Shown here: in pieces, positions 7,049-15,648 of the stretch
Layout: every line of letters starts with the position of its first letter
Position numbering within the stretch: position 1 is the stretch's first letter
Origin: UBA1046 sp964624395
GTDB taxonomy: Bacteria; Bacillota; Clostridia; Saccharofermentanales; DTU023
Direction of reading: 5' to 3'
Assembly: GCA_964624395.1 (NCBI GenBank)
Contig: CAZUWY010000010.1
Span: 1-40,482 of the forward strand
DNA length: 40,482 nt
Made by a program: the position numbers and the translations under genes
Notes under the pieces: generated by a model
Told to the model about the DNA's origin: nothing
Databases searched by the model: none
The model's input: only the letters and a program-made list of their open reading frames with translations

Positions 7049-7075
7049 TTACTGCAATTGCCATTAGTGTATAAT
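7049..7075 (+). promoter_or_regulatory. Possible promoter for the topoisomerase operon
   Basis: TATAAT at 7070-7075 is a perfect -10 box. The best -35 is TTACTG at 7049-7054 with a short 15-bp spacer, so the assignment is tentative. It lies about 110 bases before the first topoisomerase gene. Confidence 0.4.
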
Positions 7076-7183
7076 TAACGGGGGAAAGACTGGGATCTAA
7101 GGGCTTTATGGCTACTAATTGATGAGAGAAAAATATTTCATTATTACTTCGAACATTTACAAGCAAATTTACCGGAGGGATTA

Positions 7184-9169
7184 ATGTTTGCCGCGAAAAA
7201 TTATGACAATGAAAGTATCAGTTCACTCAAAGGTGCTGATCGGGTACGCAAAAGACCATCTGTAATCTTTGGCTCAGATGATCTAAAAGGTACGGAGCAG
7301 TCCTTTTTTGAAATTCTCTCAAATTCAATTGACGAAGCCAGAGAAGGTTTTGGCGACAAGATCACTGTTAGCAGATATAAAGACCACAGTATCAAGATTG
7401 AAGATGAGGGCAGGGGCATCCCGGTGGACTATAATCCCAGAGAAAAGCGTTTTAACTGGGAGCTTGTCTATTGTGAACTTTATGCGGGTGGAAAATACAG
7501 GACCAATGAGGGTTTCCATTATGAATACAGCTTGGGCCTAAACGGTCTTGGCGCCTGCGCCACCCAGTATGCCTCTGAATTTTTTGATGTTGTCTCGGTG
7601 CGGGACGGCTATAAATACGAGCTTCATTTTGAAAAAGGGGTAAATATCGGGGGGCTGTCCAAAACGGAAACAAGGAGCAGGCGTACCGGCACCAGCCAGC
7701 ATTGGAAACCTGACAGAGAGGTTTTTACCGCGATTGAGATCCCTGCGGAAAGTTTTCATGCCATCTTAAAACGACAGGCGATTGTAAATGCCGGCATTAG
7801 ATTTATTTTTCAAGATCTGCTGGCAGAAAAGACTACCGAGTTTTATTATCCGGAAGGTATTTTAGGCTATGTCAAGGAGGTGGATGAGGACAAGGGCTTG
7901 TCTGAACCATTCTTTTTTGAAGCCGAGGGCATGGGCAAGGACCGAGAAGATAAGCCCAAGTATAAGGTTTTGGCTCAATTTGCCTTTTCTTTTAATAACT
8001 TTGTTGACAAGCAAGAATTTTACCATAACTCCAGCTGGCTGGAATACGGCGGCTCACCAGAAAGAGCTCTGCGCTCCGCTTTAGTGGCCGAGGTTGATCG
8101 GCTGTTAAAAAGTGAGGGCAAATACAAGGCTAATGAAAGCAAGATCAGTTTTTCTGACATTGCTGACAGCCTGATCTGGGTCTCCAGTTCCTTTTCGACC
8201 ATGACCAGTTACGAGAATCAGACAAAAAGATCGATCAGCAATAAATTTATTCAAGAATTCATGACAGATATTATCAGGGAGCAGATGGAAATCTGGTTCA
8301 TCGAGCATAAGGCAGAAGCCTTGAAAATCTTGGATCAGATCCTGATTAACAAGCGCAGTCGCGAGAATGCTGAAAAGACAAGGCTGGATGTCAAGAAAAA
8401 ACTGATGGGCAGCATTGATTTTCAGAATCGGGTGAGAAACTTTGTCGACTGCAGAACCAAGGACATAAGCAAAAGAGAGCTATATATTGTTGAGGGCAAT
8501 TCAGCCCTGGGATCAGTTAAAATGGCCAGAGATGCAGAGTACCAGGCGGTAATTCCTATCCGAGGGAAAATCTTAAATTGCCTCAAAGCTGATTACAAAA
8601 CAATCTTCAACAGTGATATCATCACAGATCTGATCAAGGTTTTAGGCTGCGGTGTGGAGATTAAATCCAAGCACAGCAGTAAAATAGCCAGTTTTGACCT
8701 TGACAGCCTGCGCTGGGATAAAGTTATTATCTGTACGGATGCCGATGTCGACGGTTTTCAGATCCGTACCCTGATTCTGACTATGTTCTACCGCTTGATG
8801 CCGACTTTGATCAGGGAGGGCAAGATCTATATCGCCGAATCGCCGCTCTTTGAGATTACCCATACATTAAAAAAGGTGGAGCAGACAATCTTTGCCTATA
8901 CCGACCGTGAAAAGAACGATATTTTGCAGGGACTTAACGGCGGCAGCGTGCATATTCAAAGATCAAAAGGTTTGGGAGAAAATGAACCGGATATGATGTG
9001 GCATACAACCATGAATCCTGAAACCAGAAAATTAATCGAGATAGTACCGGTTGCTGATGAAGAGGCTGCTGCCATTTTTGATCTTTTGCTGGGCGATAAT
9101 CTGGCCGGCAGAAAACAGTATATTGAAGAGCATGGGGATTATTATATGGACATGCTCGATTTAGCCTGA
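7184..9169 (+). CDS. Divergent type IIA DNA topoisomerase subunit B (GyrB/ParE-like)
   Basis: 661 aa ATPase subunit that would act with the next gene to pass one DNA duplex through another. The GHKL ATP site is seen in EILSNSIDEA and EDEGRGIP, with a glycine-rich lid near LGLNGLGACA. The TOPRIM domain has E437 in EGNSALGS and aspartates D519, D521 and D523 in TDADVDG. Canonical GyrB/ParE read EGDSAGG and RPGMYIG; here these are EGNSALGS and RPSVIFG, so the protein is unusual while keeping the metal-binding acidic residues. It is probably a second, paralogous enzyme, with ordinary gyrase elsewhere. GGAGGG precedes the ATG by five bases. The A subunit starts 10 bases after its stop. Confidence 0.88.
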   Translation: MFAAKNYDNESISSLKGADRVRKRPSVIFGSDDLKGTEQSFFEILSNSIDEAREGFGDKITVSRYKDHSIKIEDEGRGIPVDYNPREKRFNWELVYCELYAGGKYRTNEGFHYEYSLGLNGLGACATQYASEFFDVVSVRDGYKYELHFEKGVNIGGLSKTETRSRRTGTSQHWKPDREVFTAIEIPAESFHAILKRQAIVNAGIRFIFQDLLAEKTTEFYYPEGILGYVKEVDEDKGLSEPFFFEAEGMGKDREDKPKYKVLAQFAFSFNNFVDKQEFYHNSSWLEYGGSPERALRSALVAEVDRLLKSEGKYKANESKISFSDIADSLIWVSSSFSTMTSYENQTKRSISNKFIQEFMTDIIREQMEIWFIEHKAEALKILDQILINKRSRENAEKTRLDVKKKLMGSIDFQNRVRNFVDCRTKDISKRELYIVEGNSALGSVKMARDAEYQAVIPIRGKILNCLKADYKTIFNSDIITDLIKVLGCGVEIKSKHSSKIASFDLDSLRWDKVIICTDADVDGFQIRTLILTMFYRLMPTLIREGKIYIAESPLFEITHTLKKVEQTIFAYTDREKNDILQGLNGGSVHIQRSKGLGENEPDMMWHTTMNPETRKLIEIVPVADEEAAAIFDLLLGDNLAGRKQYIEEHGDYYMDMLDLA

Positions 9170-9179
9170 TGGAGGAGAG

Positions 9180-11387
9180 ATGAGCTCTAGCGATATTGAT
9201 CATATCAAGCAACCGATAACCGATACCCTCCTAGACAATTACATGCCCTACGCGATGAGCGTGATTGTTTCCAGAGCCATCCCGGAGATAGACGGTTTTA
9301 AGCCGGCTCACAGAAAACTGCTCTATACCATGTACCGCATGAAGCTCTTAAACTCTCCCAGAGCAAAATCTGCTGATGTGGTCGGGCAGACGATGGCTTT
9401 AAATCCGCATGGCGATCAGACCATCTATGAGACCATGGTGCGCCTGACCAGAGGAAACGGCAGTCTGATTCATCCCTGGATTGATTCCAAGGGCAATTTC
9501 GGCCGTGTCTATTCGCGCGATATGCAATATGCGGCGGCACGCTATACGGAAGTAAGGCTAGATGCCAGCGCCAGCCTCATCTTTGACGGCCTGGAAAAAA
9601 ATGCCGTAGATTTTGTGGACAATTATTCCGGCAGCTTAAAAGAGCCACTGCTCTTGCCGGTGGCTTTTCCCACCATTTTAGTCAATGCCAATCAGGGGAT
9701 CGCCGTTGGCATGGCAAGCAATATCTGCTCTTTTAATCTCCAGGAGGTCTGTCTTACCACTGCTGCCTATATTAACAATCGCCAGCATGATCTTTTGTCT
9801 ACTCTGCCGGCACCGGATTTTTCCACTGCCGGTGAACTGATCTACGATCAGGAGCAGATGAGAAAAATCTACCAGACGGGCCGAGGTTCATTTAAGCTGA
9901 GAGGCAAATACCGGATCGATAAAAAGGAAAATCTGCTTGAGTTTTACGAGATTCCCTACAATACCACTGTCGAAGCAATAATTGACGATATCGCTGCTCA
10001 ATCACGCAGGGGCCTGCTGCGCGAGGTGGTAGATGTCCGGGATGAAACTGACCTGAACGGACTTAAGATCACGGTCAGTTATAGGAAAAATGCCGACCCG
10101 CAGATGCTGATCTTGAAGCTGTTTGACCGCACTTCTCTGGAGAGCAGCTTTTCTTGTAATTTCAATCTCCTGATTGAAGGTAGACCCAAAACAATGGGAG
10201 TGGCTGAAATACTTGATAGCTGGATTTCCTGGCGGCAAAATTGCGTCAGAAGAGAAGCAGATTTTGAACGGCAAAAAAAAGAGGAAAAACTCCACCTTCT
10301 GAGGGCACTGGAGACCATTCTTTTGGATATAGATAAAGCCATTGCTGTTATTCGCCTGACCAAAAAGGAAAGTGAAGTGATTGAAAATCTGATGGCAAGC
10401 TTTTCGCTCGATCAAAGCCAGGCCGAATATGTGGCGGAAATTAAGCTGAGGCATCTGAATCATGAGTATATTTTGCGCCGGATTGATGAAATTGCGGCCT
10501 TGGAAGAAGAAATATATGAGCTGAGAAGTCTGGTTGCCAGCACGAAAAAGATCAACGGCAAAATCTCCAGGCAATTACAGCAGATAGCCAAGACATATGG
10601 CCGGGAAAGGCTTACCAATCTTGTGGCACCGGAAAAGATTGCTGTTTTGGAAGAAGAGGATCTGATCGAAGATTATAATGTGCGGCTCTTTTTGACCGAG
10701 GAAGGTTATTTCAAGAAACTGGCCTTAACTTCCCTGCGCGGTAACTTTGACCTGCGCCTCAAAGAAGGGGACAGTATTGTTCAGGAAATAGACAGCAGCA
10801 ATAAATCAGAGATAATCTTTTTGACCGATAAAGCCCAGGTTTACAAAATGCATCTCCACGAAATAGAGGACCACAAGCCCTCTTTTATCGGGGATTATAC
10901 CCCTAATCTGCTTGAGCTCGATGAGGGAGAGAAGGTTCTTTTGATCTATGCGCCCGGGGAAAAATACGAGGGAGAATTCCTCTTTGTCTTTAATGACCGC
11001 AGGGCAGTACTAATTGACAGTTCTTCTTATGCCACCAAGACCAGGCGCAAGAAGATCGTCAGCGCCTATTCCGATCATGCGCCGATTCTGGCAGCTGCCT
11101 ATATTGAGCCGGATAAGGATCCTGAATTCGGCATCATCAACGACCAGGGCAAGCTTTTGCTCTTTAATGCTTCGCAGGTCAGCAAGAAAAACACCAGAAC
11201 AGCTCAGGGCAGTCTGATCATGTCCAGCGGGAAAAAGGGCAAGACTCTGGTGCGCTTTTTGCGAGCAGATGATTTAGCAAAACTGGCAGATCCCGACTAC
11301 CACCGGGTAAAAAAACTGCCGGGTTCAGGCCGTTATCTCCGCGAAGATAATCTGCCCAAGCAGATCAGTCTGGAGAATTTACCATGA
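9180..11387 (+). CDS. Divergent type IIA DNA topoisomerase subunit A (GyrA/ParC-like)
   Basis: 735 aa DNA breakage-reunion subunit. The catalytic tyrosine is Y122 in QYAAARYTE, at the same number as E. coli GyrA. The winged-helix start IPEIDGFKPAHRKLLYTM and the quinolone-region equivalent around GQTMALNPHGD are recognisable but altered. A long coiled-coil region (about 350-480) and a beta-pinwheel-like C-terminus follow. No GyrA box (QRRGGKG) is visible in the C-terminal domain, which argues for decatenation or relaxation rather than supercoiling; this is inference. GGAGG lies just upstream. Its last four bases (ATGA) overlap the next start codon, so translation of the membrane protein is coupled to it. 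Confidence 0.88.
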   Translation: MSSSDIDHIKQPITDTLLDNYMPYAMSVIVSRAIPEIDGFKPAHRKLLYTMYRMKLLNSPRAKSADVVGQTMALNPHGDQTIYETMVRLTRGNGSLIHPWIDSKGNFGRVYSRDMQYAAARYTEVRLDASASLIFDGLEKNAVDFVDNYSGSLKEPLLLPVAFPTILVNANQGIAVGMASNICSFNLQEVCLTTAAYINNRQHDLLSTLPAPDFSTAGELIYDQEQMRKIYQTGRGSFKLRGKYRIDKKENLLEFYEIPYNTTVEAIIDDIAAQSRRGLLREVVDVRDETDLNGLKITVSYRKNADPQMLILKLFDRTSLESSFSCNFNLLIEGRPKTMGVAEILDSWISWRQNCVRREADFERQKKEEKLHLLRALETILLDIDKAIAVIRLTKKESEVIENLMASFSLDQSQAEYVAEIKLRHLNHEYILRRIDEIAALEEEIYELRSLVASTKKINGKISRQLQQIAKTYGRERLTNLVAPEKIAVLEEEDLIEDYNVRLFLTEEGYFKKLALTSLRGNFDLRLKEGDSIVQEIDSSNKSEIIFLTDKAQVYKMHLHEIEDHKPSFIGDYTPNLLELDEGEKVLLIYAPGEKYEGEFLFVFNDRRAVLIDSSSYATKTRRKKIVSAYSDHAPILAAAYIEPDKDPEFGIINDQGKLLLFNASQVSKKNTRTAQGSLIMSSGKKGKTLVRFLRADDLAKLADPDYHRVKKLPGSGRYLREDNLPKQISLENLP

Positions 11388-13249
11388 GCAAGGAATGGAT
11401 GCCTCCCGGGGGACCGTTCGGAGATTTCGGTAAAAGCAAAAAAAGTAAGCTCAAATTCATCTTGCCAGTTTTGCTTTTGCTGCTTGCCCTGGCTTTATTT
11501 TTCATACTGAGAAAGCCGGCCAAGGATCTGTCCGAGGATTATCTTAAAGCCTTGGCGGAAAATAATTATGAAGATCTCATGCAGCAGTATATGGCAGCCA
11601 GAGAGATTGCCTTTGACAGTTCCAGTCCCAAAGCTGCCAGAGAAGACAATCAGGCCTTAATGCTAAGCATTGAAAACTCGATCAAGGAGAGGGTCGAAAG
11701 TATCATTGCCAAGGTAAAAAAGGGGCAGCCTTTATCGGGTGAGGAGGAAAATATCCTCTCAGTCACCGGTACTGTCAGTGCGGAGTTGGTGACGGATTTT
11801 CTGGAAGGGCAGTGCAATCTTTACCTGCAGGGCAAGATCTCTAGTGAAAAATTTGTTGAGCAGCTCAATATTTTACAGCAAAGCGAAAGGCTGAGCTTGA
11901 TTATAAAACCTTATGCCAGCTCCATCTCCACTTTGGAAGAGGCAAAAGAGCAGCTCTTAAAGGCAGAAGCCTATATTGAGGAGAGTGAATGGATTAGAGC
12001 CCACAAGATCTGGGATAATCTGATGCAAGGCGAGGATGTGCCTCCGCCCCTGGTCAGCTTTATTGAAAACAGAAAGCTGGCCATTGAAAGACCGGTCTAT
12101 GATGACTACCATGCCAAAATTGAAAAGTATCTGGAATACGGCCGCTATAATTCAGCCTATGATGCTCTCTCTGAGGTAATTCCACTTTTCCCCGATGATC
12201 AGGAGTTCCTCAACTGGTTCAGTCATACCAGAGATTTAATCCCAACCAAGCAGATAAGCTGGAACAAGCCGGTTGAACATATTGCAATTAGGCCGGTGAT
12301 TATAGATACTGCCAGAGCCTTTGACGGTGACAAATACTCAGCTCAGGCGGATGCTTTGATGATTACAGCGGATGAATTTTTGAGCATGCTGGAGCAGCTG
12401 CGTGATAATGATTTTGTTCTGGTGCCGGGGGACAGCTTCATTAATAGCGAGGGGAAATACATCTCTTTTCTCGTGCCTGAAGGGAAGAAGCCTCTGATTT
12501 TAGTGATTGAAAGTTTCTCTTATTCCCCTCTCAGGGCAGAAAGCGGTACAGCAGATTATCTGGACTTTACTGAGGAGGGCAAGATTGCCGGCGTTCTGGT
12601 AGACCCCGTAAGTGGTGAGCTGAAAATAGAGGAGTCTTTGTCAGAACTTGGCATATTAAATGATTTTTGCCGCCAGCATCCGGACTTCTCTTATAACGGC
12701 GCCAAAGCCACTTTGTCTTTGACCGCTTACAGAGGGATATTTGGCTATCCTTATTCCAGATCATCCCTGTCCTATTATAATGAGGAAAGAGAAATACTGG
12801 GCCTTGAAAGCTTGCAGTTGACGGAGGAAGAATTAAAAGCAAATCAGGCAAAGATCTCCGCCTTAGCAAAGGAACTGAAAGAAGTCGGCTACACTTTGGC
12901 CAGCAGCGGCTGGGCAGGCCCCAATATTATGAACTCCAGCATTGATGAAATCTCAGCTGACATTAAATTATGGCAAAATCAAGTTGAGCCCATCCTCGGG
13001 CCGGTGCGTGTTTTTCATTATCCCAATGGTGATCATGCCCAGTCCGATTCTGTCAGATTATCTCTTTTGACCAAGGCTGGCTTCAGGATTCTCTCCGGTT
13101 ATGGCGACAGAGTATATATGGTTTCCGGTAAAAATTATGTTCATACCGATAAAGTTTATGTAGGTGGTGATGAGCTCAGGCGGCCGCAAAGGCAAAATTT
13201 GATGCGCTTTTTTGACTCCGCCAGCATTTTAAGCAATAAAAGACCTTAA
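11384..13249 (+). CDS. Membrane-anchored polysaccharide-deacetylase-like protein, probably catalytically inactive
   Basis: 621 aa. A short Gly/Pro-rich N-terminus and basic KSKKSKLK precede one membrane helix (about 24-42), leaving a large extracellular part. Residues about 50-300 are helical and TPR-like. Residues about 300-610 resemble clostridial NodB-type proteins, with matching landmarks DTARAFDGD and FSYNGAKATLSLTAYRGIFG. The catalytic motifs are changed. Where the family has an Asp-Asp pair after a KPLxL strand, this protein has E376-S377 (LVIESFSY). Where it has ASHTWGH, this one has ASSGWAG (506-512), losing both metal-binding histidines. It could be a carbohydrate-binding pseudoenzyme. 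The stop codon lies inside the IS30 target duplication and is intact. Confidence 0.72.
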   Translation: MSKEWMPPGGPFGDFGKSKKSKLKFILPVLLLLLALALFFILRKPAKDLSEDYLKALAENNYEDLMQQYMAAREIAFDSSSPKAAREDNQALMLSIENSIKERVESIIAKVKKGQPLSGEEENILSVTGTVSAELVTDFLEGQCNLYLQGKISSEKFVEQLNILQQSERLSLIIKPYASSISTLEEAKEQLLKAEAYIEESEWIRAHKIWDNLMQGEDVPPPLVSFIENRKLAIERPVYDDYHAKIEKYLEYGRYNSAYDALSEVIPLFPDDQEFLNWFSHTRDLIPTKQISWNKPVEHIAIRPVIIDTARAFDGDKYSAQADALMITADEFLSMLEQLRDNDFVLVPGDSFINSEGKYISFLVPEGKKPLILVIESFSYSPLRAESGTADYLDFTEEGKIAGVLVDPVSGELKIEESLSELGILNDFCRQHPDFSYNGAKATLSLTAYRGIFGYPYSRSSLSYYNEEREILGLESLQLTEEELKANQAKISALAKELKEVGYTLASSGWAGPNIMNSSIDEISADIKLWQNQVEPILGPVRVFHYPNGDHAQSDSVRLSLLTKAGFRILSGYGDRVYMVSGKNYVHTDKVYVGGDELRRPQRQNLMRFFDSASILSNKRP

Positions 13250-13259
13250 AATACAGGTG
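13245..13259 (+). repeat. Left copy of the 15-bp target-site duplication
   Basis: CTTAAAATACAGGTG is identical to 14505-14519. It contains the TAA stop of the preceding gene and an AGGTG that may serve as ribosome site for the gene after the element. Confidence 0.85.
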
Positions 13260-13347
13260 GGCGAGTTGTAGAATAAACTGAAATTAAAAAGGCTCTTGGC
13301 AATCCTGTACAATGATTAGTGGAAATACAAAACAAAGGAGAATCACC

Positions 13348-14451
13348 TTGAGCCACTTACATTGTACCACCAAAAGAAAACCGGGCCAGCACATAAGCTA
13401 TGAAGACAGAAAAGTACTGGAATATATCTACGATCGAAATTTAAGAAGCAGCAAAAGAGAAAGAAAGACGCAAAAGCAGCTGGCGAAGGAACTGGGCTGG
13501 AGCGAAGCCACCTTAAGTCGCGAATTACGTCGTGGTAAAACAATACAGCTAAATAGCCATCTGGAAGAATATGAATGTTACTCAGCCTATTTAGCTCAGT
13601 TAACAGTAGAGTCCAGTTGGTCAAGCAAGGGTCCTGATCTGAAGATAGGAAATGATCATCTGCTAGCAGGCAAGATAGAATCAATGCTTCTAGGCACAGA
13701 GCTAATAGGGCTTGAACCTCTCCGTTACTCACCCGATGCGATAGTAATGCATTTTGAAGCAAAAGGCTGGCCAAGTACAACTCGTATAAGTAGCAGAACG
13801 ATCTACAATTATGTTGAAAGAGAATTATTTCAAAATGTAAGCCTAAAAGATCTACCTCGCAAAGGCTCTAAGCCTAAAGCTCGTCACAGGCGTATCGAGA
13901 AGCGTCTTAGGGCTCCAGAATGCAAGAGGATAGATCAGCGTCCTAAAGCAAGTGACGAAAGAAGTGAGGCAGGTCATTGGGAGATGGACTGCATAGAGTC
14001 ATCGAAGAAAGATAAGAGCTGCCTTTTAACCCTTGTAGATAGACATAGCAGAGAGAGTATTATTTTCAAATTAGGTAGACAAACACAGTCAGCAGTACAG
14101 CGCCGCATAAACGGTCTGGAACGAAAGCTTGGTGAAGCTGCCTTCAAAGAGAAGTTCAAGAGCATCACAGTCGACAATGGCTCAGAATTTCTTAACTGGA
14201 AAAAGCTGGAGCAATCTTTGTTCACTGCAGATAAACGTACAGAGATATATTATGCTCACGCCTATTCTTCCTGGGAGCGAGGGAGCAATGAGAATCTGAA
14301 TGGATTCATACGCTATTTTATCCCCAAGGGCACGGAGATAAAAAAGATCAGGGAAAGAGAAGTAAAGCAATTGCAAGAATTCATCAATAGTTACCCCAGA
14401 AAAATTCTGGGAGGACACAGTGCAAAAACTTTCCATCAGGCCGCGGCCTGA
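13348..14451 (+). CDS. IS30-family transposase
   Basis: 367 aa from a TTG start preceded by AAAGGAG seven bases away. An in-frame ATG at 13312 overlaps a possible -10 box (TACAAT, 13308-13313) and is less likely. The N-terminal helix-turn-helix reads QLAKELGWSEATLSRELRRG, typical of IS30. The DDE catalytic core is visible: first Asp in HWEMDCIESS, second in SITVDNGSEF, and the Glu in WERGSNENLNGFIRYFIPKG. No frameshift or internal stop is seen, so the element may still be active. The last codons and the stop lie inside a 26-bp palindrome. Confidence 0.93.
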   Translation: MSHLHCTTKRKPGQHISYEDRKVLEYIYDRNLRSSKRERKTQKQLAKELGWSEATLSRELRRGKTIQLNSHLEEYECYSAYLAQLTVESSWSSKGPDLKIGNDHLLAGKIESMLLGTELIGLEPLRYSPDAIVMHFEAKGWPSTTRISSRTIYNYVERELFQNVSLKDLPRKGSKPKARHRRIEKRLRAPECKRIDQRPKASDERSEAGHWEMDCIESSKKDKSCLLTLVDRHSRESIIFKLGRQTQSAVQRRINGLERKLGEAAFKEKFKSITVDNGSEFLNWKKLEQSLFTADKRTEIYYAHAYSSWERGSNENLNGFIRYFIPKGTEIKKIREREVKQLQEFINSYPRKILGGHSAKTFHQAAA

Positions 14452-14456
14452 TGGAA
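14431..14456. repeat. 26-bp perfect palindrome over the transposase stop codon
   Basis: The 13-base half TTCCATCAGGCCG (14431-14443) is followed directly by its exact reverse complement (14444-14456). The TGA stop is 14449-14451. No T-run follows, so it is not a classical terminator. It could form an RNA hairpin that hinders ribosome release or protects the transcript, or a cruciform. Confidence 0.85.
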
Positions 14457-14504
14457 CCACACACAAAGTACAGAATTGCGTTTCAGTTTAAGTTGCAGTT
14501 CATA

Positions 14505-14519
14505 CTTAAAATACAGGTG
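14505..14519 (+). repeat. Right copy of the 15-bp target-site duplication
   Basis: Identical to 13245-13259. Its final AGGTG, followed by A, is a plausible ribosome binding site for the TTG start at 14528. Confidence 0.85.
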
Positions 14520-14527
14520 AAGACATT

Positions 14528-15124
14528 TTGCATACAAAGCGCTTCAGCCGTGCTAAAATAATCATTATGTTATTAAAAAATCCACGCTCATATTTAATAC
14601 CGGACTGGTATCTTGTTGATCTAAAAACAGTTGACTGGCGCCTCTTATACCAAAAAGGCATCAGGATTGTCCTTCTAGACATGGACAACACTTTGGTGGC
14701 GCATGGCTCTGATTCCGGTGACGATTACTCCGCCTATGTGATTGAAAAAATTAAAGAGGCAGAGCTTTTACCCATCCTTTTTTCCAATGCCCGCGATAAT
14801 CGCGGTGAAAAATTTGCCAGTTCAACCGGTATCGATTTTGAGGGCAGGGCTAAGAAACCCAAAATCACGATCATCGAAAAGGTGATGGCCAAATACGGCT
14901 ATGGGAAAGAACAAATCGTAATTGTCGGGGATCAGATATTTACAGATCTTCTGGCTGGAAAAAGAGCAAAGACAAAAGTCCTGCTGGTCAAACCCCGCTT
15001 CAGGATAGAGCTGGTAACTGTAATGCTGAAGAGATTACTGGAAAAGATTATTGTCGATAAATCTCGCTTTGATCAGCTTGAAGATATCTCCTTAGCCAGA
15101 TCCGATCAGCACTCAGACAATTAA
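14528..15124 (+). CDS. yqeG: YqeG-family HAD-IIIA phosphatase
   Basis: 198 aa from a TTG start, or 185 aa from the ATG at 14567. AGGTG about eight bases upstream supports the TTG; the ATG has no clear ribosome site, but its protein (starting MLLKNPRSYLIPDW) fits the usual family length. The HAD nucleophile motif is DMDNTL (D51, D53), the second motif includes FSNARDN, and KKPK and IVGDQIFTDLLAG supply the lysine and acidic motifs. YqeG proteins are small soluble phosphatases of uncertain substrate, related to phosphatidylglycerophosphatase Gep4. Before the IS30 insertion this gene began about 30 bases after the deacetylase-like gene and may have been last in that operon. The element may now alter its transcription. 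Confidence 0.85.
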   Translation: MHTKRFSRAKIIIMLLKNPRSYLIPDWYLVDLKTVDWRLLYQKGIRIVLLDMDNTLVAHGSDSGDDYSAYVIEKIKEAELLPILFSNARDNRGEKFASSTGIDFEGRAKKPKITIIEKVMAKYGYGKEQIVIVGDQIFTDLLAGKRAKTKVLLVKPRFRIELVTVMLKRLLEKIIVDKSRFDQLEDISLARSDQHSDN

Positions 15125-15445
15125 ATCAGCCAGTAATTCTAAGAGATATAAAGAGAGCAAAAGATTATTTATCTTTTAATTATGTAATTGGTAAAGATTT
15201 ACTTATCTAAGTTCTTCTTGTGTTATTTTTATCCCTGGTTTTATAAAAATTCGTATAAACTTCAAGCAACTAGCAAATAACTATTCGACTAGAAATTCAA
15301 TCAAATTTTGAGCAAAAATTAATTAATTATAGGCCAATGCTTAAGCAAAGACAGAGCAAAACTGATCAAAGATTAAACAAATATTATCTGCTAAAAAGGC
15401 CTAAATCTTTCACTTTGTCTCGCAAGTTTCTTTTGTCAGAGATGG
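15125..15445. other. AT-rich gene-free region
   Basis: About 320 bases with stops in all frames and no convincing gene. A weak AT-only hairpin, AAAAGAT/ATCTTTT near 15160-15178, could end the preceding transcript but lacks GC pairs. Confidence 0.4.
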
Positions 15446-15474
15446 TTGACTGGGATAAATAGTTAGTGTATGCT
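15446..15474 (+). promoter_or_regulatory. Promoter of the DUF454/ABC transporter operon
   Basis: TTGACT (15446-15451) and TATGCT (15469-15474) are 17 bp apart. The -10 box lies inside the dyad at 15461-15478, so a bound protein would block RNA polymerase. The leader to the first gene is about 165 bases. Confidence 0.6.
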
Positions 15475-15478
15475 AACT
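15461..15478. promoter_or_regulatory. DtxR/IdeR-like operator dyad 1
   Basis: AGTTAG-TGTATG-CTAACT is a perfect 6+6 bp dyad with a 6-base centre. Its TTAG...CTAA core resembles the ends of iron-dependent DtxR/IdeR boxes. It covers the -10 box. The regulator is inferred, not identified. Confidence 0.55.
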
Positions 15479-15550
15479 TACGATAAAAAGCATGAACATA
15501 ATAGATGGTTATTTGAATAGGCAAGAAATTGCCTAAAAAAGTCAGATAAT

Positions 15551-15568
15551 AGTTAGCAAATGCTAATT
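15551..15568. promoter_or_regulatory. DtxR/IdeR-like operator dyad 2
   Basis: AGTTAG-CAAATG-CTAATT repeats the pattern of dyad 1 with one mismatch between its arms. The centres are exactly 90 bp apart. It follows a GATAAT (15545-15550) that could be a second -10 box. Its position in the leader suggests cooperative binding, looping or a roadblock. Confidence 0.5.
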
Positions 15569-15648
15569 AATTGTAAGACTTAGTTTAGAGCTTCTCAGTC
15601 AAGCTAAGCAGAGATAAGAAGAATAGCTCTAAAAAAGAGGAGATGATT

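Larger units (their letters stand above)
13260..14504 (+). mobile_element. Complete IS30-family insertion sequence, 1245 bp
   Basis: The element is bounded by 15-bp direct repeats. From these boundaries the two termini align in register as imperfect inverted repeats, matching at 15 of the first 24 positions, including the shared inner block TAAACTGAAA (left 13274-13283; right, reversed, 14481-14490). It contains a single intact transposase gene. It separates the deacetylase-like gene from the YqeG-type phosphatase gene. Confidence 0.88.

Noticed and set aside
10002..10574. 190-residue minus-strand frame inside the topoisomerase A gene
   Set aside because: Opposite a conserved coding region, no recognisable domain and no start signal.
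15492..15536. Possible 14-residue leader peptide between the two DtxR-like dyads
   Set aside because: There is no ribosome binding site before its ATG and its composition is unremarkable; the AGGCAA-GAAA-TTGCCT hairpin at its end has no T-run on the plus strand.
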